A DNA stretch of 64,000 nucleotides from Chimonanthus salicifolius (taxonomy: Eukaryota > Streptophyta > Magnoliopsida > Laurales > Calycanthaceae), in contig CM023533.1 in the NCBI GenBank assembly GCA_013350335.1, positions 26,952,869 through 27,016,868 of the forward strand, read 5' to 3'. This document shows positions 39,801-46,280 of the stretch, piece by piece (the first letter of the stretch is position 1; every line of letters begins with the position of its first letter). Made by a program: the position numbers and the translations under genes. Below the pieces are notes generated by a model. The model was not told the DNA's origin. It saw only the letters and a list, made by a program, of their open reading frames with translations, and searched no databases.

Positions 39801-42620
39801 TTTTAGACCTTTCCCACAACAATATCATCATCACCATCGGTGGTCCCAACTCTGTGCACCATAAGTTGATGGGTTGGGGATCATTTTTATTTTCTCCATG
39901 AGATCAGTGATCTAATCATACAAGCAAGACTTTGGATCATGAGGAAGGTTTACAATTCAGAATTGGGTTTACTCTTGTTAGAAAGGGTTTTCACCTAATG
40001 GCTGTTTTAGAAGTTGTGTTTACAGTACAGGAGCAAGAGTTGTTGTCTTATGATTGAGGGGACTTTTGTATGTATGCATTTGGCATCTTGTAGGAGTGTT
40101 TTAATGCTAAGATGGTTTTGGTGTGCTGGCTTGCAATTTTTTAATGCTAAATGTTTCATTATTTGGCTGAGGAGAATGAGATATTCATTTTGGAGATGGC
40201 CTTTGCTTCTGAGTTTTGCAAAGTTGAAACTAACATCATGCAAAGATCGAGTGGTTTCATTTGTGTAGTTGAGCAGTAGTGATTCATTTGTATGGGTAAT
40301 TCTCCCTTGCCCTCTTCCAAATGCTACCTTTCTGAGTTTCGATAAAAGGAGAAGAAATTTTTGAATGTACAAAACTTTAGAACACTTGAAATTTGGATTT
40401 GACTCGAAGTTTGACCAAATCAAGTAACTAAGGGTGACTTCTTTGACTCCACTTAGAGAAATATGGTAAAACTCATTGACTTGGTTGACCAGGTATCCTA
40501 CCGAGTTGAGTCAACTTAGACTAACTCATCTGAGTTTTTTTTTCCTAACATATTTATATGATCCTCTATTGTAACATAACTAAAGACTACCGGTGGCAGA
40601 ATCCTTTTTAACCAATCATGACATGGATATGACACAAGTGCATCAGTTTGGTTCGACATTTAGCATGCGATGTTACTGACATCATGGAATGTGGCTTTGC
40701 TAAAGCAAATTTTACCTTGGCTGAATTCAGTTTACAATGAAGAGAACATACTGGATGGTTATACAGCAGTCCTTATCCTGCTCTTAACTACTGGCTTTAT
40801 ATGGTGGAAGAGAACACCCTGTTGCATAATAGAATTAGATAACAATCAGAAACCAATTTTAAGCAGTTGGTCTGTTAACCTTATGCCTGACTAGGTTGTA
40901 AGGATCGGCTTCTCTGTTCAAATTGTGTTCTCAGTATGTGTTTCATATATGTCACATGATTTCTTTGGAATGGCAACTTATCCATGTGTGTTTGACACTT
41001 CATGGATTATTCTAAATTTCTAATACTAGCATAGCATAGTTTTGCATAGTGAAAGAATATTGCTATGCCTTTGCGATCTAACAAAATCATGGAATCATGT
41101 TATTTTACATGTTACTTTAGTAAACAAATATCTATTTAAATTTATTCAAATATCATGTTGAATCCACAAATCATGTCTTGGGATTTGCCAAATTGGACAC
41201 CTTGTATCCATGACTTATTTAGAATTTGACACAAATAGGTGCTTGAGTAGAGGAATTTATGACCCGTAGTAAGATTATCCGATCTAAGTGATTTTAAGCA
41301 ATATGGAAAATTTGCAGATGGTATCCTCCTAGTTTTCTTTAGCTTTCTTGTTGTGCCTTGTTTTGGTGTTTCATGCAGTTGGTTTCTCTTTTTGTTTTCT
41401 ACAGCTTTTCTTTCTTGTGTTTCCTTCTCTTGGTACACGTCTTCTTTGCCTTCGGTAAAATTGTGTTATAATCTAAAAAACAAATCCTGAGGATGGTTAA
41501 TGAGAGGGAGAGTCCAGATTTTACTCCGCATTTTGTTTTACTATGAATTTGTTGTCAACTGTTATTTTTTATTTTTGGTGTCAGATAGGCCTTTGGTCCT
41601 TTAAATACAATTTGTCAAATGCAACCATGTATGCCTTAGATGGGGCTTGACATTGATATGACAAAAATGAAGTTGATATCATCCTTGGTGGGGATGCTTA
41701 GAACACTTCCGATGTTTTTAACAATTATGAGTTATGAAGACGCACATGCCACTAACAATCATACTTATTACAAATTAAAGCAATTTAGTCAACCAATGCA
41801 CTAATGCTAATGATAAAAGCAGTTTACAATCAAGTTTAGATAAGCCACAAATTTGAACTCTATGAAGAGAAAATTTGTTGTATCTAAACGCAGCCTTAGA
41901 ATTTATTTTTTTTTAACAGGAAATGGTTTGTTTTCTGTATGAGGTTATGTGATGATCCACTTTTGGAGTTGCTTACTTGATTTCTTATGTCTAACTTGGT
42001 TTGGTATTCATTACTCACAACTTAACAGTGACATCCCTTTTTTTCTGCAGTCCATCTTCTTGAATGTTGTTAGTGGGTTTAAATTGCAAGAGACTGCAGG
42101 AGATCTTGCAGTAGCAGCAGCAATTTGCAGCAGGTAGTGTTCTTTCATCATATTTTCAACCCTTCCACCATCATATCCCCAGTCTATCACTGACCATTTC
42201 TTCATATTTATTATTTACTCACAAAGTAAAGAGATGCCTGTCTTGTTCTCTACCAGTTTCTTTGAGTTCCCAATTCCTATTGGCATTGCTTTTATTGGAG
42301 AGATTGGGCTTGGTGGTGAGCTTCGCACGGTATGTAGATTTTGCCAAATTAAAGCTCAACTCTAACTATTGAAATGAATGACAATGATCTAATGGTCAAT
42401 TATTTTGACCATCCAACTTACAGTTTTCACCTCCTTTTTCCCCACACAGGTTCCCAGAATGGATAAGAGGGTTCTCACTGTTTCCAAACTAGGATACAAT
42501 AAATGTATCATTCCAAGAACTGCCATGAAATCATTAATAGGCCTTGATTTGGAGAATTTGCAGATTGTAGGCTGCAAAAATCTCAAAGAAGTAATTAACT
42601 GTGTATTTCACTCAGACTGA
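7160..42620 (+). CDS. RADA: DNA repair/recombination protein RadA homolog (Sms-type), 15 exons
   Basis: RadA is a RecA-like hexameric ATPase that drives branch migration in recombination; plant RADA acts in organelle DNA. Exons: 7160-7629, 10927-10982, 11580-11638, 11843-11914, 12195-12278, 14060-14167, 16726-16788, 22970-23050, 23920-23985, 26594-26749, 27183-27257, 39128-39166, 42051-42133, 42257-42329, 42450-42620. All introns are GT..AG and the frame is kept throughout, giving 551 residues from the ATG at 7160. Motifs: C4 zinc finger (C79-C82, C93-C96), Walker A GDPGVGKS (183-190), RadA signature KNRFG (345-349), then a Lon-protease-like C-terminal domain ending in GCKNLKEVI. The start is uncertain: a transit-peptide-like reading frame at 6946-7176 is out of frame with the rest. 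Introns 1 (3.3 kb), 7 (6.2 kb) and 11 (11.9 kb) are swollen by transposons. Confidence 0.93.
7677..7795 (+). mobile_element. tRNA-derived SINE (copy A) in RADA intron 1
   Basis: Box A-like GTCCAACTAGTTGGTAGACG and box B-like GGTTGCAGGTTCGAGTTATG are followed by a GATGGGATAACTGGCTTT segment and a GACGATGATAAATGATTG tail. The 3' part resembles the 3' ends of the RTE LINEs in this window. Confidence 0.65.
8750..8838. repeat. Short tandem repeat, about 32-bp unit, three copies
   Basis: The words AACCTTAAGCCC followed by a T-rich run and AAGATAACC recur three times (about 8752, 8783 and 8813). It is intronic, with no coding content. Confidence 0.7.
8865..9995 (+). mobile_element. RTE-type LINE remnant 1 (RADA intron 1)
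   Basis: Degenerate reverse transcriptase is readable in pieces: a decayed YADD region around 8885-8920 ([15 protein letters not shown]), then [12 protein letters not shown] near 9543-9580, [19 protein letters not shown] near 9806-9865, and a 3' end GATGGGATTAAAGGCTTTGATGATGATGG. This layout is that of plant RTE elements. Stops are frequent, so it is dead. It is interrupted by a LINE tail at 9105-9378. Confidence 0.75.
9105..9378 (-). mobile_element. 5'-truncated LINE 3' end nested in RTE remnant 1
   Basis: It starts with a poly-T run (poly-A on the minus strand) followed by GAAATAGTAACTGAATTAAT, the 3'-UTR word shared with other LINE tails here. It is flanked by the near-identical 10-bp repeats GAATTGTTAT (9095-9104) and GAATTGGTAT (9379-9388). 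RTE sequence resumes on the far side. Confidence 0.75.
10000..10900. other. RADA intron 1, unclassified part
   Basis: No exon is supported. Open frames of 60-120 codons exist (for example 10206-10574) but show no recognisable domain and no splice-consistent extension. Confidence 0.5.
11325..11488 (+). mobile_element. tRNA-derived SINE (copy B) in RADA intron 2
   Basis: Box B-like GGTTGTGGATTCAAGTCCCATG is preceded by a degenerate box A region. It ends with CCATATTGATGGGATAAATTGTTTAGATGCTGATGATGAAC, whose GATGGGAT...GATGATGA pattern matches the 3' ends of RTE LINEs in this window. Confidence 0.7.
11580..11638 (+). CDS. RADA: RADA exon 3: Walker A (P-loop)
   Basis: A 59-bp exon encoding [19 protein letters not shown], the nucleotide-binding P-loop. 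The acceptor is TCTATAG at 11579 and the donor GTATAT at 11639. The preceding 56-bp exon 2 (10927-10982) encodes [18 protein letters not shown]. Confidence 0.93.
12897..13571 (-). mobile_element. 5'-truncated LINE with RNase H-like domain (RADA intron 5)
   Basis: Insertion is on the minus strand, with a 3' poly-A (poly-T run at about 12893-12902) and a 12-bp target duplication CAGCTTGTGTTT at 12885-12896 and 13572-13583. The minus strand encodes part of a plant LINE RNase H domain ([25 protein letters not shown] region, about 13430-13350), with frameshifts after it. The tail carries the shared word CAGTAACAAATGGATTCATTAAA on the plus strand. Confidence 0.85.
13752..13895 (-). mobile_element. 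tRNA-derived SINE (copy E, minus) in RADA intron 5
   Basis: On the minus strand, box B-like GGTTGTGAATTCAAGTCC lies upstream of a CCCAGATTGATGAGATAATAGCTTTGATGATGATGA 3' end. This is the same 3' structure as SINE copies B and D, in opposite orientation. Confidence 0.65.
14325..14400 (+). mobile_element. SINE 5' fragment (copy C) in RADA intron 6
   Basis: Box A-like CTTGTAGCGCAATTGGCAAATG and box B-like GTTTGCAGGTTTGAGTCACTTC are in the correct order about 40 bp apart. The 3' tail of the family is missing or diverged. Confidence 0.55.
14750..15120 (+). mobile_element. LINE 3' fragment with RNase H C-terminus (RADA intron 6)
   Basis: The plus strand encodes [25 protein letters not shown] then a stop, which is the end of a LINE RNase H domain. 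The 3'-UTR ends TTTAACGAATTCATTTGTTACTG, the complement of the tail word in the 12897-13571 and 9105-9378 insertions, so these belong to one LINE family. The 5' limit is uncertain. Confidence 0.7.
15121..16725. other. RADA intron 6, unclassified part
   Basis: No exon is supported. A CATCGTCATCATAATCATCAAAGCC stretch at 15737-15765 followed by CCCATCTATTCC looks like the end of another minus-strand RTE or SINE copy. Short minus-strand frames at 16129-16382 have no recognisable domain. Confidence 0.45.
16981..17015 (+). repeat. (GGGA)n tract in RADA intron 7
   Basis: Six or more consecutive GGG runs separated by single A residues, followed by GGGAAGGGAG. The pattern fits a parallel G-quadruplex motif on the coding strand. 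Confidence 0.85.
17020..18400. other. RADA intron 7, unclassified part
   Basis: AT-rich intronic sequence. Open frames such as 17171-17512 have no recognised domain and no splice context. Confidence 0.5.
18470..19550 (+). mobile_element. LINE 3' half with zf-RVT domain (RADA intron 7)
   Basis: Degenerate frames encode the region downstream of a plant LINE reverse transcriptase: [16 protein letters not shown] (about 18581-18630), then a zinc-binding zf-RVT segment ([20 protein letters not shown] and a following VDHLLF, about 19005-19100), then a 3'-UTR ending in a short poly-A run at about 19541-19550. Frameshifts between pieces show it is inactive. Confidence 0.75.
20008..20160 (+). mobile_element. 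tRNA-derived SINE (copy D) in RADA intron 7
   Basis: A diverged box B (GTATGTTCAAGTCCCATGGA) is followed by a body like SINE copy B (GTCAGATAGGGTAGTCGGTCC) and a 3' end CCCTAGATTGATGGGATAAATGGCTAGATGATGGTGATGA. The same 3' words close RTE remnant 1. Confidence 0.7.
20200..21600. other. RADA intron 7, unclassified part
   Basis: Three overlapping minus-strand open frames (20337-20561, 20506-20808, 20805-21095) fall in different frames and show no domain I recognise. They may be a decayed element or chance. No exon is supported. Confidence 0.4.
21610..22350. mobile_element. Probable non-autonomous hAT-like element, GGGC/GCCC-rich type
   Basis: The interval contains repeated AAACCC, GGGTTTGGGTTGGG, GGCCCG and AAAGCCC words and ends near GGGATATGCTGCCATCCCTATCC. 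This composition is typical of non-autonomous hAT relatives common in angiosperms. I could not fix the ends or a target duplication. Confidence 0.4.
23100..23915. other. RADA intron 8, unclassified GC-richer tract
   Basis: From 23150 to 23680 the base composition is less AT-rich than the surroundings and long open frames run on both strands (for example 23336-23815 plus and 23119-23451 minus). No family is recognised. It may be a piece of a transposon. Confidence 0.4.
23920..23985 (+). CDS. RADA: RADA exon 9: KNRFG signature
   Basis: A 66-bp exon encoding GEKYSS, then [20 protein letters not shown] is the signature that separates RadA/Sms from RecA and is needed for RadA helicase/branch-migration activity in bacteria. 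It follows exon 8 (22970-23050), which carries [21 protein letters not shown], the core of the ATPase fold. Confidence 0.93.
25300..26191. mobile_element. Non-autonomous TIR element, TAGTAGTCAAGGC family (copy 1)
   Basis: The left end is TAGTAGTCAAAGACACACC and the right end, inverted, is TAGTAGTCAAGGCACAAGG. The element is flanked by TGG on both sides, a candidate 3-bp duplication, and RTE coding sequence resumes afterwards (AAAAACTTGG ... GGGAAGCGGTAAAGAAGGAT). Inner flanks contain CTAGGC/GCCTAG-type words. A second copy lies at 56122-56989. No transposase is present and the superfamily is not determined. Confidence 0.75.
25552..25939. mobile_element. Solo LTR nested in the TIR element
   Basis: A 388-bp segment beginning TGATGCGGGAGC and ending GTCCTACATCA, with inverted TGATG/CATCA termini and an exact 5-bp target duplication CAATA at 25547-25551 and 25940-25944. 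It has no coding content. These are the marks of an LTR retrotransposon reduced to one LTR by recombination. Confidence 0.88.
26750..28180. other. RADA introns 10 and start of 11 outside exon 11
   Basis: Apart from exon 11 (27183-27257) there is no exon. Sequence 27260-27720 is ordinary intron. At 27800-27835 there is a short poly-A/GA run. Nothing else is recognised. Confidence 0.5.
28182..28290 (-). mobile_element. Old LINE zf-RVT tail fragment (RADA intron 11)
   Basis: The minus strand encodes ILWSIWREE and, in the next frame, [14 protein letters not shown]. This W-x2-W-x2-RNNR-x-F pattern follows the zinc-binding segment in plant LINEs. It sits beside a younger LINE insertion whose poly-A begins at about 28299. 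Confidence 0.5.
28731..29824 (-). repeat. 3' LTR of the Ty3/gypsy element
   Basis: On the minus strand it begins TGATGCGGTGCATC and ends CTTGTCCTGCGTCA. It contains three tandem copies of an about 40-bp unit (GGCTTAAGGAAAGCAGGACAGGTGTATG, about 29024-29130) and several AGATCTG words (about 29140-29250). Open frames in it are not genes. Confidence 0.95.
29825..29836 (-). other. Polypurine tract of the Ty3/gypsy element
   Basis: On the minus strand AGATGGGGGGAT lies directly before the 3' LTR, the expected position of the plus-strand priming site. Confidence 0.8.
29952..34832 (-). CDS. Gag-Pol polyprotein of the Ty3/gypsy chromovirus (1,626 aa)
   Basis: A single open frame from the ATG at 34832 (MTTRSGVTY). 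Order: Gag with a retrotransposon-gag core ([15 protein letters not shown] region), a CCHC knuckle ([14 protein letters not shown]), aspartic protease ([13 protein letters not shown]), reverse transcriptase with the active site YFDDILIYS, RNase H ([15 protein letters not shown]), integrase with the H-H-C-C finger ([14 protein letters not shown] ... CRTCQLAK) and DDE core ([26 protein letters not shown]), then a C-terminal chromodomain ([15 protein letters not shown]). Gene order RT-RNaseH-IN defines Ty3/gypsy and the chromodomain defines a chromovirus. All catalytic motifs checked are present with no stop, so it may be competent. The exact clade is not assigned. Confidence 0.96.
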   Translation of the reverse strand: MTTRSGVTYQKESEPSSEMSGDQPPVWFTQAFAQLDARLTDLKRGQDTLGTDMTNLRNRIEVLETPRNDENGSVHEDNENFRNRDHRGRRFGHGRFQQPHRHQEPINHEERALKNVRLEAPEFKGRADPKVFSDWLSDMDLYFEWHDMSEPRRVRFAKMKLVGQARLFWTTVEHKLRRQGVEAVNLHWDEMKEYLKEKYIPLRYKQKLIDQWNSLRQGNQTIDEYIEKFDEFLMRCELDEDPSQTLSRFRVGLRPEFQRELILHGVETLEETYQIVQGLEGYFKPNPPKHFDSRGANSRPNLQGSRQNTVSQPKQATSTPSKNKDASFKGASGASSSRNGPQCYYCQGFGHFARECPTKTRNQERALLLGEPPIEEIAHEDGIEAQFQGEYPSSDEELDEEIDADFLAVVRCAFARSQPSEDWKRTTIFHTYIKCGGKSCKLIVDSGSCANVVSTSAVARLGLKTEPHPNPHRVAWVNDTSIPITHRCPVPIQILTYQDTVWCDVIPMGVGHIILGRPWLFDNDVTLFGQANTCSFEHNGKKIKILPMQPRPPHSKQDDTKRDKPKTPSKTQSKSLHIIAAKEFERETSETSVVYALVSRETSPEVGTELPEVVVPVFKEFQDVFPSDLPNELPPMRDIQHAIDLIPGATLPNLPHYRMNPKEHEELKRQVDELLQKGFIKESLSPCAVPALLTPKKDGTWRMCIDSRAINKITVKYRFPIPRLDDMLDMMARATIFSKIDLKSGYHQIRIRPGDEWKTAFKTKDGLYEWMVMPFGLTNAPSTFMRVMTQVLRPFMGKFLVVYFDDILIYSTSQEQHLQHLRLVCEALRTEKLYANLKKCTFMSNRVIFLGFVVSSEGMSADPEKIKAIVSWPEPRNIHEVRSFHGLATFYRRFIRGFSSITAPITDCLKKGEFQWTKAASKAFQEIKTRLVEAPVMRLPDFSKVFEVACDASGVGIGGVLSQEGHPVAYFSEKLNEAKQRYSTYDKEFYAVRQALRHWRHYLLPHEFVLYSDHEALRYLNSQKKLNSRHANWVQCLQEYTFVLKHKAGVENKPADALSRRVALIHSMSVEVTGFEQLKDEYPTCPDFGELYASLLSDQERSNKEFLMVDNLLFKGSKLCIPRTSLRDFLVWELHAGGMAGHFGRDKTIALVEDKFYWPSLKRDVAKIIGQCRTCQLAKQRKQNTGLYTPLPVPHAPWQDISMDFVLGLPKTIKKYDSILVVVDRFSKMAHFLPCFKTSDASNIAKIFFGEIVRLHGLPKTIVSDRDVRFMSYFWKTLWHMMGTRLQFSSAYHPQTDGQTEVVNRSLGNLLRCLVGENTRTWDVVLPIAEFAYNSSINRSIGMSPFEVMHGYKPRKPIDLIPMSLSNRPSESASSFAYRIHELHAEIKRKINMSNEAYKSVADTHRRFKEFNVGDYVMIRIRPERFPQGTVKKLHARSAGPFKILRRVGSNAYIVDLPSNMGISPTFNVEDLVPFQGPTATPVSPSSYQSLNHSTGLPDPLHDPWHEPSQSSQPLPTLPSLPPKRDEIESILDEEVVSTRAGGYQKYLVKWKNRPITDATWLTESELQRLDPDLLERYRSFVSSEVPSSSTAKDDSNDITGFRVYQRRRKRAAPTPSLWLDEDSLG
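35059..35070 (-). other. Primer binding site of the Ty3/gypsy element
   Basis: The minus strand reads TGGTATCAGAGC four bases inside the 5' LTR. This is complementary to the 3' end of initiator tRNA-Met, the usual primer for plant Ty3/gypsy elements. Confidence 0.9.
35075..36169 (-). repeat. 5' LTR of the Ty3/gypsy element
   Basis: Same sequence as the other LTR apart from one extra A in the ACACACAAAAATAG run. As the 5' LTR of a leftward element it should hold the element promoter. A TATATAA-type core is readable on the minus strand (CTTTATATAAGGC, about 35968-35980). Confidence 0.95.
36179..37040. mobile_element. Non-autonomous hAT-like element, GGGC/GCCC-rich type
   Basis: The left end is TAGGGATGGGAAC and the right end, inverted, is TAGGGATAGGAATTGGCC. 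Both ends are followed by GGGCTT/AAGCCC-rich sequence, the middle is AT-rich, and there is a (TG)n run at 36801-36822. Flanks share CCTAC, but a clean 8-bp duplication is not preserved. It lies within 10 bp of the Ty3/gypsy insertion. Confidence 0.65.
37415..38275 (+). mobile_element. RTE-type LINE remnant 3 (RADA intron 11)
   Basis: Reverse transcriptase pieces include [12 protein letters not shown] near 37460-37505 (intact ADD box), [11 protein letters not shown] near 37720, [10 protein letters not shown] near 37848 and a [15 protein letters not shown] segment near 38015-38055, ending AATGATGATGATG at about 38256-38270. Stops break the frame repeatedly. This is the same family type as the remnants at 8865 and 24280. 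Confidence 0.75.
38280..39110. other. RADA intron 11, 3' part
   Basis: AT-rich sequence with no recognised element. It ends at the acceptor before exon 12 (39128). Confidence 0.55.
39170..42045. other. RADA intron 12
   Basis: A 2.9-kb AT-rich intron with no supported exon. Short open frames (for example 40007-40423 minus) have no recognisable domain. 39745-39860 contains an ATCATCATCACCATC run that could be the end of a degraded SINE or RTE copy. Confidence 0.5.
42450..42620 (+). CDS. RADA: RADA exon 15 (3' terminal coding exon)
   Basis: It encodes [19 protein letters not shown] and ends [16 protein letters not shown] with TGA at 42618-42620. This is the conserved end of RadA's Lon-like domain, so the protein is not truncated at its C-terminus. 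Confidence 0.93.
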   Translation, partial: VPRMDKRVLTVSKLGYNKCIIPRTAMKSLIGLDLENLQIVGCKNLKEVINCVFHSD

Positions 42621-42690
42621 AACATGGAGGTTTGTGACTTTGCTCTAATATATGTAATGCCTGTATTTATTATTTCGAGGGGGTATGCCA

Positions 42691-42727
42691 CGTCGTTGTC
42701 CTTTCATGATATGAAAGGGCAACGACG
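42691..42727. repeat. Near-perfect hairpin 70 bp after the RADA stop codon
   Basis: A 17-base arm (CGTCGTTGTCCTTTCAT) is followed by a 3-base loop and its inverted copy, differing at one position that would be a G-U pair in RNA. It probably lies in the RADA 3'-UTR. Confidence 0.9.
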
Positions 42728-43111
42728 CAGCTGATCTTTGTCCATTTTTTTTTAGTACATTATACGCTTTTTTTTAAAGATAACTTTATTAATAAAAAAC
42801 AATAGGTTCATTGTTTTTTTCTTTTTTTATCCAGGCGTCCCACTTGACTAAATTTTTGGGGCATGTGAAAACCTCCATATCTGCACACGCAGAGTACAAA
42901 TTAAGGGGAATGACCTTTTTTGTGTTGAAGGAAGCTTGATCTCAAAATCTTCAAAATATAAGAGTGGAATATGACCATCAAGCTAACCCCTCAGAGTTGA
43001 TCGGCAACATATGATGATGCATTGGTGGTGGTGCACATGGATTCACAATTGTTGCATTGCAGAATCCACTAAGCGTGGTGAACTAATATGACATCGGTGG
43101 TCTTGGATACA

Positions 43112-43279
43112 ATTTTTTTTTTTTTGAATTTATGTGTGGGAAACCGCGTGATACCTAACGTAAAACCCCCCCACGTGGGTCCACTATCCCTAGGGCATAC
43201 GAAGGTTAGGCCATGGGGTCTCGAATTCAACATTTTGTTTTCTGAGGCAGAAGACAACCAGTTGAACTACACCCATGTA
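43112..43279 (-). mobile_element. tRNA-derived SINE with poly-A tail (RADA-PFK interval)
   Basis: The minus strand has box A-like GGGTGTAGTTCAACTGGTTG, box B-like GTTGAATTCGAGACCC and a 3' poly-A (poly-T run near 43113-43125). It is flanked by a 16-bp target duplication GGTGGTCTTGGA(T/C)ACA at 43096-43111 and 43280-43295 with one mismatch. It differs in tail type from the GATGATG-ending SINEs in RADA. Confidence 0.88.
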
Positions 43280-43299
43280 GGTGGTCTTGGACACATTTG

Positions 43300-46250
43300 A
43301 TACCTCTTAAATGTCTTACCATTTTGAATGGCCAGGTATAAGGGCTTCATGTGAGGTTCATTTGATAAATATTAACTGTTGGTTTGAGTATGGTAAATGA
43401 AAATATTTATTCATTTAAACTTTAGAAAATTTTCTAGGGTTAGAGTAATTATTTAACTGATAGTTTATTTAATTATTTATTTTTTAATGTGGATTTTATC
43501 CTTAATGTTACAGAACTCAGGGCGCTTTGTAGATTCCCTCTATAAAATGAGACTCTTTTTCTTATGATATACATTGTTTTTTACTTTTGTTTATCTTTTA
43601 TTTATTTTTTAATTTTTTTTATGTTTTTCTTGTTTTTGCAGTCTTAAGTCTTTTAGACTCGCTTTTTGTACCTGTACCTTTTCTTAATTTTAATGAATTT
43701 TTTTCACCTGTTACTAAAAAAATAATCTTTTTGTTTAAATATTTGCTCAAATGCCTCAATGCACCTATTCTAGGTAATGAGCTGTTTGTCATTCAAAGTG
43801 AATTAATGCTTACCTTTTCTAAAGAGCGAAATAATCCATACTTGAAGTGTTACATGATGCATTTTTCATTCAATTACGTGGTGGGTTGTTCAGTGCATCA
43901 CTTTGGATGATAAAGTATGTAAGCATTTTTACTTATGCCTTTTCTTTTTAATGACCAAAGGTGTCCAGGCCTTTTAGGTTTCTACTTGTTATTTAGTTGA
44001 ATTGGAATTGGAATATTTTGATATGAATCTGACTAGATATAATCAAATTGAAATCCAGTGTTATATGGATTTGGATCTGGATCTTGTCTAGCAAATGTTC
44101 AGCTGAAAAGTTTGAGTACTTTCGATGAAGATGCATCAATGAGATAAATTTAAATTATATCTTTATCTAACTAAAAGAACATTTTGAATAGTTTGAATTG
44201 TTATGCAAAGAGGCTCATAGAGTTGGGCAGACTGCTTGGTTTCCTTTTCAAAATAATTGATTATTAAATATAACTGTTACGGGCCTATATCGAACTACGT
44301 GAATCAATAATATGCATTAGTATTGGACTATTGGAGTAATGCACATCAACTTTAACATGCTGATGGGTATTGATACAAATTTAAGAATTTTTATCTTAAG
44401 TTACGATTTTAATCCCACTTGATAAAATATATTTCTATTTTTTTAATTTTCAAAAATGTCAATTTTTTTTGCAATAGACCTCAATTTTAGCCAATGTGGC
44501 GCTTTCAACATATATATATTTTTTTTGCCAAAAGTCTATTTGAAAAATTTATATATCTTTGATATACACGTAAACATATATAAGCAAAATGGCTCAAAAT
44601 TTTATATATCTTTGATATACACGTAAACATGTACTATCCATCTATCATGTATTACGTGATTGTAAATAAATCAAATGGAATTTTATTTATTTTTTAAAAA
44701 GGCTTTCTTGTTCCTACAACCAAGCATTGTTGCCAGTGGCCTACCTTTAATCTTATTTGTTCATAGATGATAACCAAGGATTGAGATCATGCTATCAAAT
44801 AATCTTATCCATCGAGTAAAAGTTGATATCCGTTGAAGGCTCTTTACTAAGAAAGAATTAGACATTTCCCTCTTTTTCAAAGAATACATTTCTCATGGAA
44901 GAGGTGGAAAATTTTAGTAAGAGGTTTTATTTATTATAACAAAATAAGTTTACTGATGTAAACAACGAAAAGGTCAGGTTCTAGCCAAACATTTGATCAA
45001 TGACATAGTTTAAATCTAAAAATAATATTTTCGAAAAAAGTACTTTTCTCACGAAGCAATAGAACAAAAGCTCTTTTAAGAGAAGTAGTGGTACGTGTTG
45101 AAATTGATGGGCTACTAACTCCACAACTTGCAACTTTCATGCATCCCCTCTGATTTCAGGACAAATCAAGAAAATGACACGGTGAAACCCACTTGTGAAT
45201 AGGTCTAACTCTACTTTCATCGTTTCACAGGCAAGGACATGCAGCCCTCTTTCATTTAGCTTAGTGGATTCGGGCCAGGTTTAGTACTCAAGTTTAGTCG
45301 GGTCAGATTAGATTAAGAAAATTGGATCAACAATTCAGGCCGAATTTAATACTTTTCACATGGATTGGCATGAAATTATTAAAATCCAATTCGACCTGCC
45401 TGAATTTTAACCCCAATTGAATTGCATGTAGGTTTTAGAGGTTTTTATTTGTTTTAACTTGGCCATAACCAGCCCAAACCCAAATTATATAAATGGGGTT
45501 GACAAGATTTTTGTCTAACAGACCAGAGTCATGCTTTTACTTAAAACCCATTTAAAACCTATCGGTTTTTAGGCCAATGTATTTTTTTAATATATTATAT
45601 ACATATATTACAAGATGATATCTGATACTACTTTTATTTATTTTTTGTTTTGTAAATTAAAAAACTTAAACGTCGTATTGAAAAAAGACTTGAAGACCTA
45701 ACCTCCAATAAAATTTTATTTCAAAAATCAATTCTTGTCCAAAATTACTACGTATAAAATCTTTTAAAAAATATAGGCTAACTTTGAAGACCAAGTGACT
45801 AGAAATTAATTTTTAAATTGAAAATTTAATTGATGATAGGTCTACAAGTCTTTTCAATCTGTACAATTAGATTATTAATAAAAATAATGTCAAGTGCAAA
45901 ATGAACAGGATTTAAATGATGGGTTTGGGCCTTGGCTTTAAATGCCCGATGGGCTCAAGGTTTTTTTTACAGAGCACAGCCCATTAACAGGCCTACCTGC
46001 ACGCGTTTCTGTAAAATGTTGCAGAGGATTTCCATTCATCGGCACACAAATGCTGAAATAACAAGTATGAAATAAAAGTCACCAATCGAAAGTCACCAAG
46101 TGGAACTATGCAAGGATATGCAAAAATGAGATACACTCACCTCTCTAGAAAACATATTCTAAAAGGTGCCTGTTGAAATGGGGAAAAAGAGAAAACTACA
46201 GCAACAGCACCCAAGCAGCGTCTCAAGTTGAAATTCACCTGATTTTCGTT
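43300..46250. other. Intergenic region between convergent RADA and PFK
   Basis: AT-rich, with no gene. At 45235-46010 there is a GGCC/AAACCC-patterned stretch resembling the GGGC-rich hAT-like elements, with unresolved ends. At 44540-44635 a short direct repeat (TTATATATCTTTGATATACACGTAAACAT) occurs twice. Confidence 0.55.
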
Positions 46251-46256
46251 TTTATT
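46251..46256 (-). terminator. Candidate poly(A) signal of PFK
   Basis: AATAAA on the minus strand 25 bases after the PFK stop codon. Plant signals are loose and this one is very close to the stop, so other sites further on are possible. Confidence 0.3.
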
Positions 46257-46280
46257 ATATTTGTATGTTAACTGTCCGCC

